From Pseudomonadota bacterium (lineage in GTDB: Bacteria > Pseudomonadota > Gammaproteobacteria > Pseudomonadales > Azotimanducaceae): DNA of 8,907 nucleotides. Below the pieces are notes generated by a model. The model was given only the letters and a program-made list of their open reading frames with translations. It searched no databases and was not told the origin of the DNA. Positions 1-6,351 of the stretch are shown here, piece by piece. Where the stretch lies: contig JAQBYL010000155.1 of NCBI GenBank assembly GCA_027622495.1, forward strand, positions 1 through 8,907, written 5' to 3'. Each line of letters begins with the position of its first letter. The stretch's first letter is position 1. Position numbers and translations under genes: made by a program.

Positions 1-183
1 CCCCAGTAGCCAAATGGCGCCATGCCCGAGACAAACGAGCCCCGCCACAGGTGTTTTATTGGCCTGGGCCGCGGGTTCCCACAGGGTACCGGAAACCAGT
101 CTCGGGGTGTCCCGCAGAGTGAATTCTCTGCTCACACAGCTGTCGTGGGAGGTGGTCTCGAGCCAGTCAATTACCGCGTGCAC
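1..183 (-). CDS. Probable alpha/beta hydrolase, N-terminal fragment (cut by window start)
   Basis: Read on the minus strand, this frame is open from an in-frame stop at 187-189 to the window edge, giving 61 residues. It contains a beta-strand-rich stretch (about residues 17-36, VSREFTL then LVSGTLWEP) followed by PVAGLVCLGHGA at residues 45-56. That layout, a strand pair and then a hydrophobic strand ending in an HG oxyanion motif, is typical of the start of dienelactone-hydrolase-like alpha/beta hydrolases. The catalytic nucleophile, Asp and His would lie beyond the window, so substrate cannot be guessed. The start is uncertain: there is no ATG, only GTG at 181-183 or GTG at 133-135, neither with a strong ribosome site. 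It is divergent from the sorA-like gene. A degraded gene remnant is the main alternative. Confidence 0.45.
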   Translation of the reverse strand, partial: MHAVIDWLETTSHDSCVSREFTLRDTPRLVSGTLWEPAAQANKTPVAGLVCLGHGAIWLLG

Positions 184-216
184 GTGTTACACCGCCAAAA
201 TTTAAAGGTTGGATCT

Positions 217-237
217 GTTGAGATTAACGCGTTCAAC
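217..237. promoter_or_regulatory. Inverted repeat GTTGA-N11-TCAAC between divergent genes, possible operator
   Basis: In the 92-base gap between the hydrolase fragment and the sorA-like gene, GTTGA (217-221) and TCAAC (233-237) form a perfect dyad with an 11-base spacer. This spacing resembles the T-N11-A boxes bound by LysR-type regulators, although no such regulator gene is in the window. A weak sigma70-like pair overlaps it: TTGAGA at 218-223, 17 bases, then TAGCGT at 241-246. A second small palindrome, GTGTTACAC, lies at 184-192. All of these are short enough to occur by chance. Confidence 0.3.
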
Positions 238-275
238 CGTTAGCGTGTCAACGAAGAACAACCGTTTGCGTGCTC

Positions 276-1448
276 ATGAAAAGAAGAACCCTGTTAACTT
301 CAACCCTGGCCTTGGGAACCTTCGGTTCGATCCGCCCGGTCTGGGCAAGCCCGGCTGGCGTTCTGCCAGCGTACAAAGACGATCTGCTTGTTCTGAACGA
401 AAAACCGATCAATGCCGAAACACCCGCCCACCTTCTGGATGAGGAGCTCACCTCCGCTTCGCATATGTTTGTGCGAAACAACGGCCTTCTGCCGTTGTCG
501 TTTGATGCACACAGCTGGCAGGTTGCGATCGATGGTGAAGCGTGCCTGCATCCCCGGAGTTTTTCGCTGCGTGATCTGAAAGAGACATTCACCTGGCATG
601 AACTTGCGTTGCAGCTTGAATGTGGCGGCAACGGCCGGTCCGAATTTTATCCACCGGCGAGCGGTAACCAGTGGACCACGGGCGCGATCAGTTGTGGTTT
701 GTGGGGCGGCGTGCGATTGCGCGATGTGTTGGAAGTCTGCGGTGTTGCTGACAAGGCAGTGTACGTCGGTTACTACGGCACGGATCGGCATCTGTCGGGT
801 GATCCAGGCAAGACTGTGATCTCGAGAGGCGTACCCGTTGCCAAAGCCTTGCAGCCCGAAACGCTGTTGGCTCTCGAGCTCAATGGCGAGCCCATCCCTG
901 ATCTGCATGGTGGACCACTGCGCCTGGTGTGCGGTGGATATCCCGCATCGGTATCGGGTAAATGGGTTAATCGTCTGGTTATTCGCGATCGCGTCCACGA
1001 CGGTGAGAAGATGGGCGGAGACTCCTACCGCATCCCTTGCGAAGCGGTCGCACCTGGCAGCGAAGTCACTGATGAGGAAATGTGCATCATCGAAAGCATG
1101 CCGGTCAGGTCGTTGATCACCTATCCTCAATCCGGTGTGCATCACCCGCTGGATCAATCTTTAGTCCTTCGCGGCCACGGTTGGGCCGGTGAGCGCGCAG
1201 TGGCGAGCGCTGTGGTGTCCATCGACTTCGGTCAGACCTGGTTGCCGGCCACGGTGAATTCCCCGCGCAATCGCCTGGCCTGGCAACGGATTCAAACGAA
1301 CGTCAGATTTAAATCGAGGGGTTATCACGAAGTGTGGTTGAAGGCGGTAGATGACCTGGGGGTTGCTCAACCAATGGTAGTGCCTGGCTGGAATCCTAAA
1401 GGTTATCTGAACAACGCCTGCCACCGTATTGCTGTGCAGGTGGTCTGA
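276..1448 (+). CDS. sorA: Tat-exported sulfite oxidase-family molybdopterin oxidoreductase (SorA-like)
   Basis: Probable periplasmic sulfite:cytochrome c oxidoreductase catalytic subunit of 390 residues. It would oxidise sulfite to sulfate and pass electrons to the adjacent cytochrome. The N-terminus (KRRTLLTS, hydrophobic stretch, then VWA before about residue 25) is a twin-arginine signal peptide, as expected for a protein that folds with its Mo cofactor before export. FVRNNG is at 65-70. LQLECGGNGR at 112-121 supplies the candidate Mo-ligand cysteine C116. HDGEKMGGDSYRIP at 241-254 is typical of the end of the molybdopterin domain. Residues from about 260 onward form the dimerisation domain, giving a complete two-domain length. 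Start: the in-frame GTG at 270 is possible, but ATG at 276 gives the cleaner signal peptide; neither has a good ribosome site. The position matching the His of the RNH motif seen in plant sulfite oxidase is Asn69, so the substrate could differ from sulfite. Confidence 0.85.
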   Translation: MKRRTLLTSTLALGTFGSIRPVWASPAGVLPAYKDDLLVLNEKPINAETPAHLLDEELTSASHMFVRNNGLLPLSFDAHSWQVAIDGEACLHPRSFSLRDLKETFTWHELALQLECGGNGRSEFYPPASGNQWTTGAISCGLWGGVRLRDVLEVCGVADKAVYVGYYGTDRHLSGDPGKTVISRGVPVAKALQPETLLALELNGEPIPDLHGGPLRLVCGGYPASVSGKWVNRLVIRDRVHDGEKMGGDSYRIPCEAVAPGSEVTDEEMCIIESMPVRSLITYPQSGVHHPLDQSLVLRGHGWAGERAVASAVVSIDFGQTWLPATVNSPRNRLAWQRIQTNVRFKSRGYHEVWLKAVDDLGVAQPMVVPGWNPKGYLNNACHRIAVQVV

Positions 1449-1452
1449 TGTA

Positions 1453-1860
1453 TTGCGTCTGCCCGGCGACTTTAAACATGCGGTCGAAAGTGTGCTGAAG
1501 ATCCTGGCACTTTTACTGTTTGTGCTGCTCATCGGCGCTACACCGCTCGCGGTCGCACAGACAACCGAGCCGATTGTGGAAACCCCGCAGGTTGCCGGCA
1601 GCCTGATTCGAGCCCCCGGCTGGGAACTGGTGCATGCTCATTGCAGTGGTTGCCACAGTATTACCTTGGTGACCTCGCAACGCGGAGAGCGTCCGTTCTG
1701 GAAAGAATTGATTCGCTGGATGCAGAGAACCCAGAACCTCTGGCAGTTTGAACCCGCAACCGAAGAGACCATTCTCAACTACCTCGCAACAAACTACGGC
1801 GCCGGTCGGCCGCAGCGCCGAGCGCCCCTGGCGGCAGATCTGCTGCCTGTTGCCCGCTAG
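1453..1860 (+). CDS. sorB: Periplasmic monohaem cytochrome c, SorB-like electron acceptor
   Basis: Small cytochrome c, the likely electron acceptor of the upstream Mo enzyme. From the start chosen here it has 135 residues. A hydrophobic segment (about 16-35, ending PLAVA) is a Sec signal peptide. The single haem site CSGCH is at 64-68, with Met90 in IRWMQRTQNLW as the likely axial ligand. This short C-terminal layout matches cytochromes found beside sulfite oxidase-family enzymes. Start is uncertain: TTG at 1453 follows AGGTGG (1438-1443) and lies 4 nt after the upstream stop, which suits translational coupling. GTG at 1492 would give a more compact signal peptide. An ATG overlapping the upstream stop at 1448 is in another frame and soon hits a stop. 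The two genes almost certainly form one transcript and one complex. Confidence 0.85.
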   Translation: MRLPGDFKHAVESVLKILALLLFVLLIGATPLAVAQTTEPIVETPQVAGSLIRAPGWELVHAHCSGCHSITLVTSQRGERPFWKELIRWMQRTQNLWQFEPATEETILNYLATNYGAGRPQRRAPLAADLLPVAR

Positions 1861-1863
1861 CCG

Positions 1864-1900
1864 CCTTGCACAAAACCGACTCAGGTGAGGTTGTGCAGGG
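1864..1900. terminator. Hairpin at the convergent ends of the cytochrome and Lrp genes
   Basis: CCTTGCACAA (1864-1873) pairs with TTGTGCAGGG (1891-1900): a 10-bp stem with one G-U pair and a 17-base loop that can itself pair weakly. It sits between two genes ending tail to tail, only 20 bases apart, and its right arm lies in the last codons of the Lrp gene. Neither side has a clear U-tract, so it may be a bidirectional or Rho-assisted terminator, or a 3'-end stabiliser, rather than a classical intrinsic terminator. Confidence 0.45.
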
Positions 1901-2351
1901 GCAGGGCAGTTGAGGATTTGATGCGCTCCATGGCAAACGATGAAGAAACATCGTGCATGGGAGCCACTGAGATCAGTTTTTTGTACACGCGATCGTAGTC
2001 CTCGATGTCGCGAACGATGACTTTCAGCAGATAGTCGATGTCACCGCTCATGCGGTAGAACTCCACCACCTCAGGAATCGACTTGATACCGGCGGCAAAG
2101 CGGCTCAGCCAGCTGTCGGTGTGTTCACTGGTTTTAACCGAGACAAACACAGTGACACCCAGGTTGAGGGCCGCGTTGCTCAGAAGAGCCACCCGTTTGC
2201 GGATAACGCCTTCTTCTTCCAGACGTTTAACGCGGCGCCAACAGGCATTGGTCGACAGACTGACCCGTTCGGCCAGTTCGGCGTTGGAAAGGCCGGCGTT
2301 CTCCTGCAATTCATGCAGAATCATCCGATCGAATTTGTCAAAATTACTCAT
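1881..2351 (-). CDS. Lrp/AsnC-family transcriptional regulator
   Basis: DNA-binding regulator of 156 residues, full length for the family. The N-terminal winged helix-turn-helix is clear: the opening DKFDRMILHELQENAGLSN (5-23), then the recognition region AELAERVSLSTNACWRRVKRL (24-44). The C-terminal RAM ligand-binding domain carries EFYRMSGDIDYLLKVIV at 97-113 and ends with the usual MERIKSSTALPL (141-152). Family members bind DNA as dimers to octamers and usually sense amino acids. The effector here cannot be read from sequence. The gene is divergent from the YeiH-type transporter and convergent with the cytochrome gene, so control of the transporter, and perhaps itself, is the most likely role. 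ATG at 2351 has no strong ribosome site, but it matches the usual family N-terminus. Confidence 0.92.
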   Translation of the reverse strand: MSNFDKFDRMILHELQENAGLSNAELAERVSLSTNACWRRVKRLEEEGVIRKRVALLSNAALNLGVTVFVSVKTSEHTDSWLSRFAAGIKSIPEVVEFYRMSGDIDYLLKVIVRDIEDYDRVYKKLISVAPMHDVSSSFAMERIKSSTALPLHNLT

Positions 2352-2356
2352 CTATT

Positions 2357-2386
2357 TTGAAAAACCTGGTACAGAATTGCGATTAT
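2357..2386 (+). promoter_or_regulatory. Candidate promoter for the YeiH-type gene in the divergent region
   Basis: TTGAAA at 2357-2362 and GATTAT at 2381-2386 are separated by 18 bases and match sigma70 boxes at 5 of 6 and 4 of 6 positions. The -10 box overlaps, on the opposite strand, a CATAAT (2387 to 2382) that could serve the Lrp gene. The 183-base region 2352-2534 also carries GGTACA three times (2368-2373, 2465-2470, 2471-2476) and GCACAATT twice (2451-2458, 2507-2514). These are candidate binding sites for the adjacent Lrp-type regulator. Confidence 0.4.
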
Positions 2387-2519
2387 GGCCCAGAGCATCG
2401 AAAAATCGAGTGAAACGTTCACCAGTCGAGAGATTAAACTTTATGGGCCTGCACAATTTGACCAGGTACAGGTACAAGTCAGCGCAGGTCGCAACTCGCA
2501 GACGTCGCACAATTGGGAT

Positions 2520-2526
2520 GGAGGGG
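2520..2526 (+). promoter_or_regulatory. Ribosome binding site that fixes the YeiH start
   Basis: GGAGGGG lies 8 bases before ATG 2535. This is the strongest Shine-Dalgarno match seen near any start in the window. It supports the shorter 322-residue reading of the transporter over an in-frame ATG at 2385, whose 50 extra residues would be hydrophilic and would overlap the candidate promoter. Confidence 0.7.
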
Positions 2527-2534
2527 CATACTGG

Positions 2535-3503
2535 ATGAAACCAGCAGCCGTGCAGCAACCTTTCTTGCAGACATTTTTTGCCCACAAACATTTCGGTACC
2601 GCGCTGGTTGCGATTCTCGCCGTACCCCTGCTGCTGCTCAATAATCCGGCGGTTGCCCTGATTACCGCAGGCAGCCTCACCCTGGCGCTGAATCGGCCGA
2701 TCCTTTCGGTGCCCACAAGCTATGGTAAATGGTGTCTGCAGGCGGCCATTATTCTGCTCGGTTTCCGGCTCAATCTGGAAACGCTGTGGACCCTGTCTGC
2801 GAGCTATACCTGGATGGTGGCCTCTTACGTCATTCTCACTTTGGCCGGTGGCATCCTGCTTGGCATGTGGCTTCGCGCGGATAAGATTTCGGCACAGCTC
2901 ATGTCTGCAGGGACCGCGATCTGCGGTGGGACTGCCATTGCCACCGTTGCACCCCTGCTCGACGCTAAACCCAACCAGATGGCAGTGGCCCTGGCGGTGG
3001 TCTTCTTACTCAATGCGCTCGCCCTTTTTACCTTTCCGACCATTGGTGCCTGGCTCGGGATGAGCGAACTCCAGTTTGGCCTGTGGAGCGCGCTCGCCAT
3101 TCATGACACCTCCTCGGTAGTCGCCACAGCGGCAATCTACGGCGACCAGGCTGCAGAAGTCGCCACCACCGTCAAACTCGGTCGCACGCTGTGGCTGATT
3201 CCGCTGGTGTTTGCCATCAGCCTCATGGCCGGTCGAAAAGAAGCGCAGATGCGCATACCCGGGTTTGTGTTGCTGTTCGTACTGGCCGCCGCCGTAGGCT
3301 CGATCATCGATCTGCCTGCACTACTGGTGAGTTCCACGGGGACCATCAGCAAGGCGCTGCTGGTGGCCGCGTTGTTTCTGGTGGGGAACCAGCTCACGCG
3401 CGAGACCCTGTCGAACATCCGCGGGCGTGTGTTGATCCACGCGGTTGTGCTGTGGTTGATTGTGGTGCCCCTGACGGCGTACGTGATCATGGCGACCACT
3501 TAA
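2535..3503 (+). CDS. yeiH: YeiH/UPF0324-family membrane protein, putative sulfate exporter
   Basis: Inner-membrane protein of 322 residues with about ten hydrophobic segments from residue 20 to the C-terminus. Family signatures are GTAICGGTAIATVAP (126-140) within a re-entrant-looking region, AIHDTSSVV (188-196) and VKLGRTLWLIPL (213-224). The family is annotated as putative sulfate exporters, largely from genomic context; E. coli YeiH is the usual reference. Direct transport data are scarce, so substrate and direction are not proven. Here it lies within about 700 bases of a sulfite-oxidising Mo enzyme and its cytochrome, supporting a role with sulfite or sulfate. The divergent Lrp-type gene is its likely regulator. 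The start at ATG 2535 is chosen on the ribosome site and on family length. Confidence 0.85.
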   Translation: MKPAAVQQPFLQTFFAHKHFGTALVAILAVPLLLLNNPAVALITAGSLTLALNRPILSVPTSYGKWCLQAAIILLGFRLNLETLWTLSASYTWMVASYVILTLAGGILLGMWLRADKISAQLMSAGTAICGGTAIATVAPLLDAKPNQMAVALAVVFLLNALALFTFPTIGAWLGMSELQFGLWSALAIHDTSSVVATAAIYGDQAAEVATTVKLGRTLWLIPLVFAISLMAGRKEAQMRIPGFVLLFVLAAAVGSIIDLPALLVSSTGTISKALLVAALFLVGNQLTRETLSNIRGRVLIHAVVLWLIVVPLTAYVIMATT

Positions 3504-3552
3504 GTTCGTCTGCGGGCCCCGCCCACAAACGTCTTATAAGTCCGCATGGAAT

Positions 3553-3571
3553 AACGATAGACGCTATCGTT
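3553..3571 (+). terminator. Perfect 8-bp hairpin after the YeiH gene, candidate terminator
   Basis: AACGATAG, a 3-base ACG loop, then CTATCGTT forms a perfect dyad followed by TCTTCTC. The position 50 bases after the transporter stop and the pyrimidine-rich tail suit a terminator. The stem is only moderately GC-rich and the tail is not a pure T-run, so a dyad operator for the small downstream reading frame is an alternative. Confidence 0.45.
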
Positions 3572-3608
3572 TCTTCTCACCCAAGCATAGATCTCGTAGG
3601 GTGTCGGC

Positions 3609-3698
3609 ATGACGATTCGCACCCTTAAAATTGATTCGATGAGCATTGCCGCGCTGGTTGTGTTTATTGCCTACCTGCTCCTGCCACTGATCAACTGA
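3609..3698 (+). CDS. Possible 29-residue single-pass membrane microprotein
   Basis: ATG at 3609 opens a 29-codon frame ending at TGA 3696-3698. The first ten residues are polar and carry basic charges (MTIRTLKIDS). Residues 11-29 are almost wholly hydrophobic (MSIAALVVFIAYLLLPLIN), the length of one transmembrane helix. GTAGGG ends 8 bases before the ATG and is an acceptable ribosome site. The frame lies between the hairpin and the next promoter, so it would need its own promoter, which I cannot identify convincingly. I recognise no family. The composition of such a short frame could arise by chance. Confidence 0.4.
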   Translation: MTIRTLKIDSMSIAALVVFIAYLLLPLIN

Positions 3699-3775
3699 TC
3701 TTCGAAGTAAATCTACGTACGTCGTCCTGACAGGGCCGTTTGTCGGGTGTACGTGACATATATTGTATTCGTCTC

Positions 3776-3804
3776 TTGACTTGCTGGTCGATGCGCCCTA
3801 AAAA
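3776..3804 (+). promoter_or_regulatory. Candidate sigma70 promoter for the PA3496-like/SelD/DsbA operon
   Basis: TTGACT (3776-3781) matches the -35 box at 5 of 6 positions. TAAAAA (3799-3804), 17 bases on, matches the -10 box at 4 of 6. Transcription would begin near 3811, leaving about 60 bases before ATG 3872. If used, it argues against the in-frame ATG at 3791, which lies inside the promoter. Confidence 0.45.
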
Positions 3805-3871
3805 ACGCTTTCTGAACGAACCGGTATCAAACCGCGTTCCAAGGCCGCAATTGCAGGGCATATCGCCAAAA

Positions 3872-4165
3872 ATGACCAACACCGAAGACGAACAAACCGA
3901 AGTCAATCTCGGCGATGAAGACGAAGTTGAAGACAATACAGACGACGATGCGCTGCTGCCTGATTCTGACCTGGAAGAATTCGAAAGCGATATCGGCCTC
4001 GGTGAGGATGATGACATCGATGTGGTCGTCGAACTGAGTCAGAAAGAACTTCTGAAAGAAACCAACGCCCGTTCTCTGGAAGTCCGTCGTGCCATTGAGG
4101 CGCGGGTGGAAGCAAAGAGGCTCAAACATGACCTGGACTATCTCGATCTGGATCTAGAAGACTGA
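3872..4165 (+). CDS. PA3496-family-like small acidic protein
   Basis: Protein of 97 residues with split charge. Residues 1-60 are very rich in Asp and Glu (for example GDEDEVEDNTDDD at 14-26). A short amphipathic C-terminal helix follows (NARSLEVRRAIEARVEAKRL, 65-84), then an acidic tail ending DLDLED. The acidic stretch followed by an R-R-x-I-E-x-x-x-E-x-K-R-L helix resembles the gammaproteobacterial PA3496 family, labelled putative envelope integrity protein with little experimental support. It has no signal peptide or membrane segment. An in-frame ATG at 3791 would add a basic 27-residue N-terminus; 3872 is preferred because of the promoter at 3776-3804 and family-like composition, though its ribosome site is weak. 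It ends 8 bases before the SelD fusion and probably heads that operon. Confidence 0.7.
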   Translation: MTNTEDEQTEVNLGDEDEVEDNTDDDALLPDSDLEEFESDIGLGEDDDIDVVVELSQKELLKETNARSLEVRRAIEARVEAKRLKHDLDYLDLDLED

Positions 4166-4173
4166 GTGGTTCC

Positions 4174-6351
4174 ATGGCTGCAGATGTCCCGCCGGTTGCG
4201 GACATCATCCTCATTGGCGGTGGCCACAGTCATGTGCAGGTTCTTAAATCATTCGGCATGAATCCTCTGCCGGGGATTCGTCTGACGCTCATCACTCGCG
4301 AAGCAAACACGCTCTATTCCGGGATGTTGCCCGGCTACGTAGCCGGGCATTACCAGCGCTCAGATATCCACATTGATCTCGGTCCGCTGACCCGTTTCGC
4401 CCGATCGCGTCTCATCGTGGATGAAGTAGTCCGGCTGGACGCAGAGAGTCGGATGCTGCACCTCGCCAACCACCCGCCGATGCGTTACGACTTTCTTTCA
4501 ATAAACATCGGTGCCCAGCCACAGCCCACGGCGAACTTCGGGGTTGCGGTCAAACCGATCGGTCAGTTCTTACCGTACTGGGAGGCCGAGTCAGCCAGAC
4601 TGCAAGATGGTGACAGCGTGGTGTTGATTGGCGGCGGTGCAGGCGGTGTCGAACTGGCGATGGCCATGCGCGAGGTGCTTCCTCCCGCCGTGCAGGTCAC
4701 CATCGTGTGTCGAAGTCTGCTTGCGGAACTGCCACAGGCAGCCCGCGAGATCTGTATTCAGGCGCTGGCAGAAAAACAGATCCAGATGATCACGGACGAC
4801 GAACCACAAAGCCTTGATGACGGCGTGCTGCAGACGGCCGGTGGGCGCAGTGTAAAGGCCGATCAGGTTTACTGGGTGACTGGTGTCGCAGCATCTGAAT
4901 GGCCGGGGAAGGCCGGTTTGCAGGTGGATGATCTGGGTTTCATCAAAGTCGACCAACACCTTCGATCCTTGTCTCATCCGGAAATATTCGCCACCGGTGA
5001 TATCGCTCATCTCACCGATCAGGAACGGCCCAAGTCAGGCGTTTTTGCGGTCCGCGCCGGACCTTACCTTGCCGATAATCTGAGGCGCGCGGCTCTTGGG
5101 CGTCGATTAAGAACATTTCGACCACAACAGCATTTTCTCAAACTCTTAAGTCTTGGAGACAGAAAGGCCGTGGGATCACGGGGTAGAAGAGTGGTTTCCG
5201 GGGCCTGGGTCTGGCGCTGGAAAGACTGGATCGACCGGCGCTTCATGCGTGGCTTCAATGTTCTGCCTGATATGGCTGATAACGACGCTCAACGCCGCCG
5301 CGTCGCAGCACTGCGACCATTCGCCGGAACCGAAGGGTTATTGGACCCGATGCGTTGCGGTGGCTGTGCGGCAAAACTCGGTGCGGATCCCCTGCGCCGC
5401 GTGCTGAGTCGGCTGCCTGCCCAGAACTTCGCCCACGTAATGACCGGCATCGGCGACGACGCCGCAGTAGTGCGGCACGCAGACCCGGTGGTGTTGCTGA
5501 CCACAGACGGTTTCCGATCGCTGCTTGACGATCCTTACATGTTCGGTCGAATCGTTGCCCACCACAGTCTCAATGACCTTTTCGCGATGGGTGCTACACC
5601 GATCAGTGCGCTTGCTCTGGCGACAGTACCGCTCATGTCCGAACAGATGATGGAGGAAGATCTTTTCCAACTGCTGTCTGGTGCGGTGGATGTACTGAAC
5701 GCAAGTGATGTTCCTCTGGTTGGTGGGCATACGGCGGAGGGGAGTGAATTGAGTCTCGGTCTGACGCTTTCCGGATCACCCGTTGAGCCGGTGCTGCACA
5801 AGGGCAATCTGCGGGTCGGGGACAGTCTGATTCTGACCAAATCTCTGGGTGTGGGGGCAATGATGGCCGCCTACATGCACGGCAAACTTGGCTCCGATGA
5901 TCTGGAAGGTGTGCTTGCATCAATGGATCAGTCGAATCAGCAGGCAGCATTGATCGTGCGGAATTTTTCTGTCATGGCTGCCACCGACGTCACTGGTTTT
6001 GGTCTGCTCGGCCACCTGGCTGAGATGCTTCGTGCATCCGGTCTCGGGGCCACCGTGAACATAGCAGCCCTGCCCCTCATGAAAGGGGCGCGCGAGTGTG
6101 TAGAGCAGGGTTCAATGAGTGTGCTGCAGACTGGGAACGAAGCCGTTCTGGCTGATTTTGAAATTGAAGGATCCGTGTCTGATCCGCGTGTTCGCCTGGC
6201 AGTGGATCCGCAGACTTCCGGTGGCCTGTTGTTTGCGGTTCCCAAAGATCGCAGTGATGCGTGCGTACAGGCCCTTGTTGACGCAGGATATATTTCGTCT
6301 GTCAAAATAGGTGAAGTCACAGAACAACGATGGTTACTGACAATGCAGTGA
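4174..6351 (+). CDS. selD: FAD/NAD(P)H oxidoreductase-selenophosphate synthetase (SelD) fusion
   Basis: Two-enzyme fusion of 725 residues. Residues 1 to about 385 are an NDH-2-like pyridine nucleotide-disulfide oxidoreductase. The FAD motif IGGGHSH is at 14-20, the NAD(P)H motif IGGGAGGVE at 152-160, and the second FAD motif ATGD at 273-276. WVWRWKDWIDRRFMRGF, before the junction, is typical of the N-terminal partner of SelD fusions. I see no redox CxxxxC pair. Residues from about 389 onward are SelD, which makes selenophosphate from selenide and ATP for selenoprotein or 2-selenouridine-tRNA synthesis. RCGGCAAK at 394-401 gives catalytic Cys398 (Cys, not Sec) and Lys401. GIGDDAAV, LTTDGF, DLFAMGA, VGGHT, DVTGFGLLGH and DPQTSGGL are all present. 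The fusion type is known; the electron path of the FAD part is not established. It starts 8 bases after the acidic-protein gene and overlaps the DsbA-family gene. Confidence 0.95.
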   Translation: MAADVPPVADIILIGGGHSHVQVLKSFGMNPLPGIRLTLITREANTLYSGMLPGYVAGHYQRSDIHIDLGPLTRFARSRLIVDEVVRLDAESRMLHLANHPPMRYDFLSINIGAQPQPTANFGVAVKPIGQFLPYWEAESARLQDGDSVVLIGGGAGGVELAMAMREVLPPAVQVTIVCRSLLAELPQAAREICIQALAEKQIQMITDDEPQSLDDGVLQTAGGRSVKADQVYWVTGVAASEWPGKAGLQVDDLGFIKVDQHLRSLSHPEIFATGDIAHLTDQERPKSGVFAVRAGPYLADNLRRAALGRRLRTFRPQQHFLKLLSLGDRKAVGSRGRRVVSGAWVWRWKDWIDRRFMRGFNVLPDMADNDAQRRRVAALRPFAGTEGLLDPMRCGGCAAKLGADPLRRVLSRLPAQNFAHVMTGIGDDAAVVRHADPVVLLTTDGFRSLLDDPYMFGRIVAHHSLNDLFAMGATPISALALATVPLMSEQMMEEDLFQLLSGAVDVLNASDVPLVGGHTAEGSELSLGLTLSGSPVEPVLHKGNLRVGDSLILTKSLGVGAMMAAYMHGKLGSDDLEGVLASMDQSNQQAALIVRNFSVMAATDVTGFGLLGHLAEMLRASGLGATVNIAALPLMKGARECVEQGSMSVLQTGNEAVLADFEIEGSVSDPRVRLAVDPQTSGGLLFAVPKDRSDACVQALVDAGYISSVKIGEVTEQRWLLTMQ

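Larger units (their letters stand above)
3504..3871. other. Intergenic stretch without a large gene
   Basis: These 368 bases separate the transporter from the PA3496-like gene. They hold a perfect hairpin (3553-3571), a possible 29-codon membrane microprotein (3609-3698) and a sigma70-like promoter (3776-3804), each listed separately. Other features are a CTTATAAG palindrome at 3533-3540, a GC-rich GGGCCC patch near 3513-3522, and a -10-like TATATT at 3759-3764 with no good partner. I see no tRNA, riboswitch or long repeat. Confidence 0.6.

Noticed and set aside
300..1157. Long open frame (285 codons) on the minus strand opposite the sorA-like gene
   Set aside because: Its translation has no recognisable motif, while the plus strand carries a complete molybdopterin oxidoreductase. 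It is an antisense shadow caused by codon bias.
1448..1498. ATG overlapping the sorA-like stop as the start of the cytochrome gene
   Set aside because: That frame meets a stop after 16 codons and does not encode the haem motif.
2385..2534. 50-residue N-terminal extension of the YeiH protein from ATG 2385
   Set aside because: It is hydrophilic, unlike the family, overlaps the candidate promoter and lacks a ribosome site, whereas ATG 2535 has GGAGGGG 8 bases upstream.
3504..3530. GC-rich GCGGGCCCCGC patch after the YeiH gene as a terminator
   Set aside because: The loop would be too short for a stable stem and no T-run follows; the dyad at 3553-3571 is a better candidate.
3791..3871. Longer PA3496-like protein from ATG 3791
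   Set aside because: The ATG lies inside the best promoter match of that gap and adds a basic segment unlike the acidic start of this family. Kept only as an alternative start.
5350..5376. Possible selenocysteine in the SelD catalytic motif
   Set aside because: The catalytic position is an ordinary Cys codon (TGT) and there is no in-frame TGA, so SelD itself is not a selenoprotein here.
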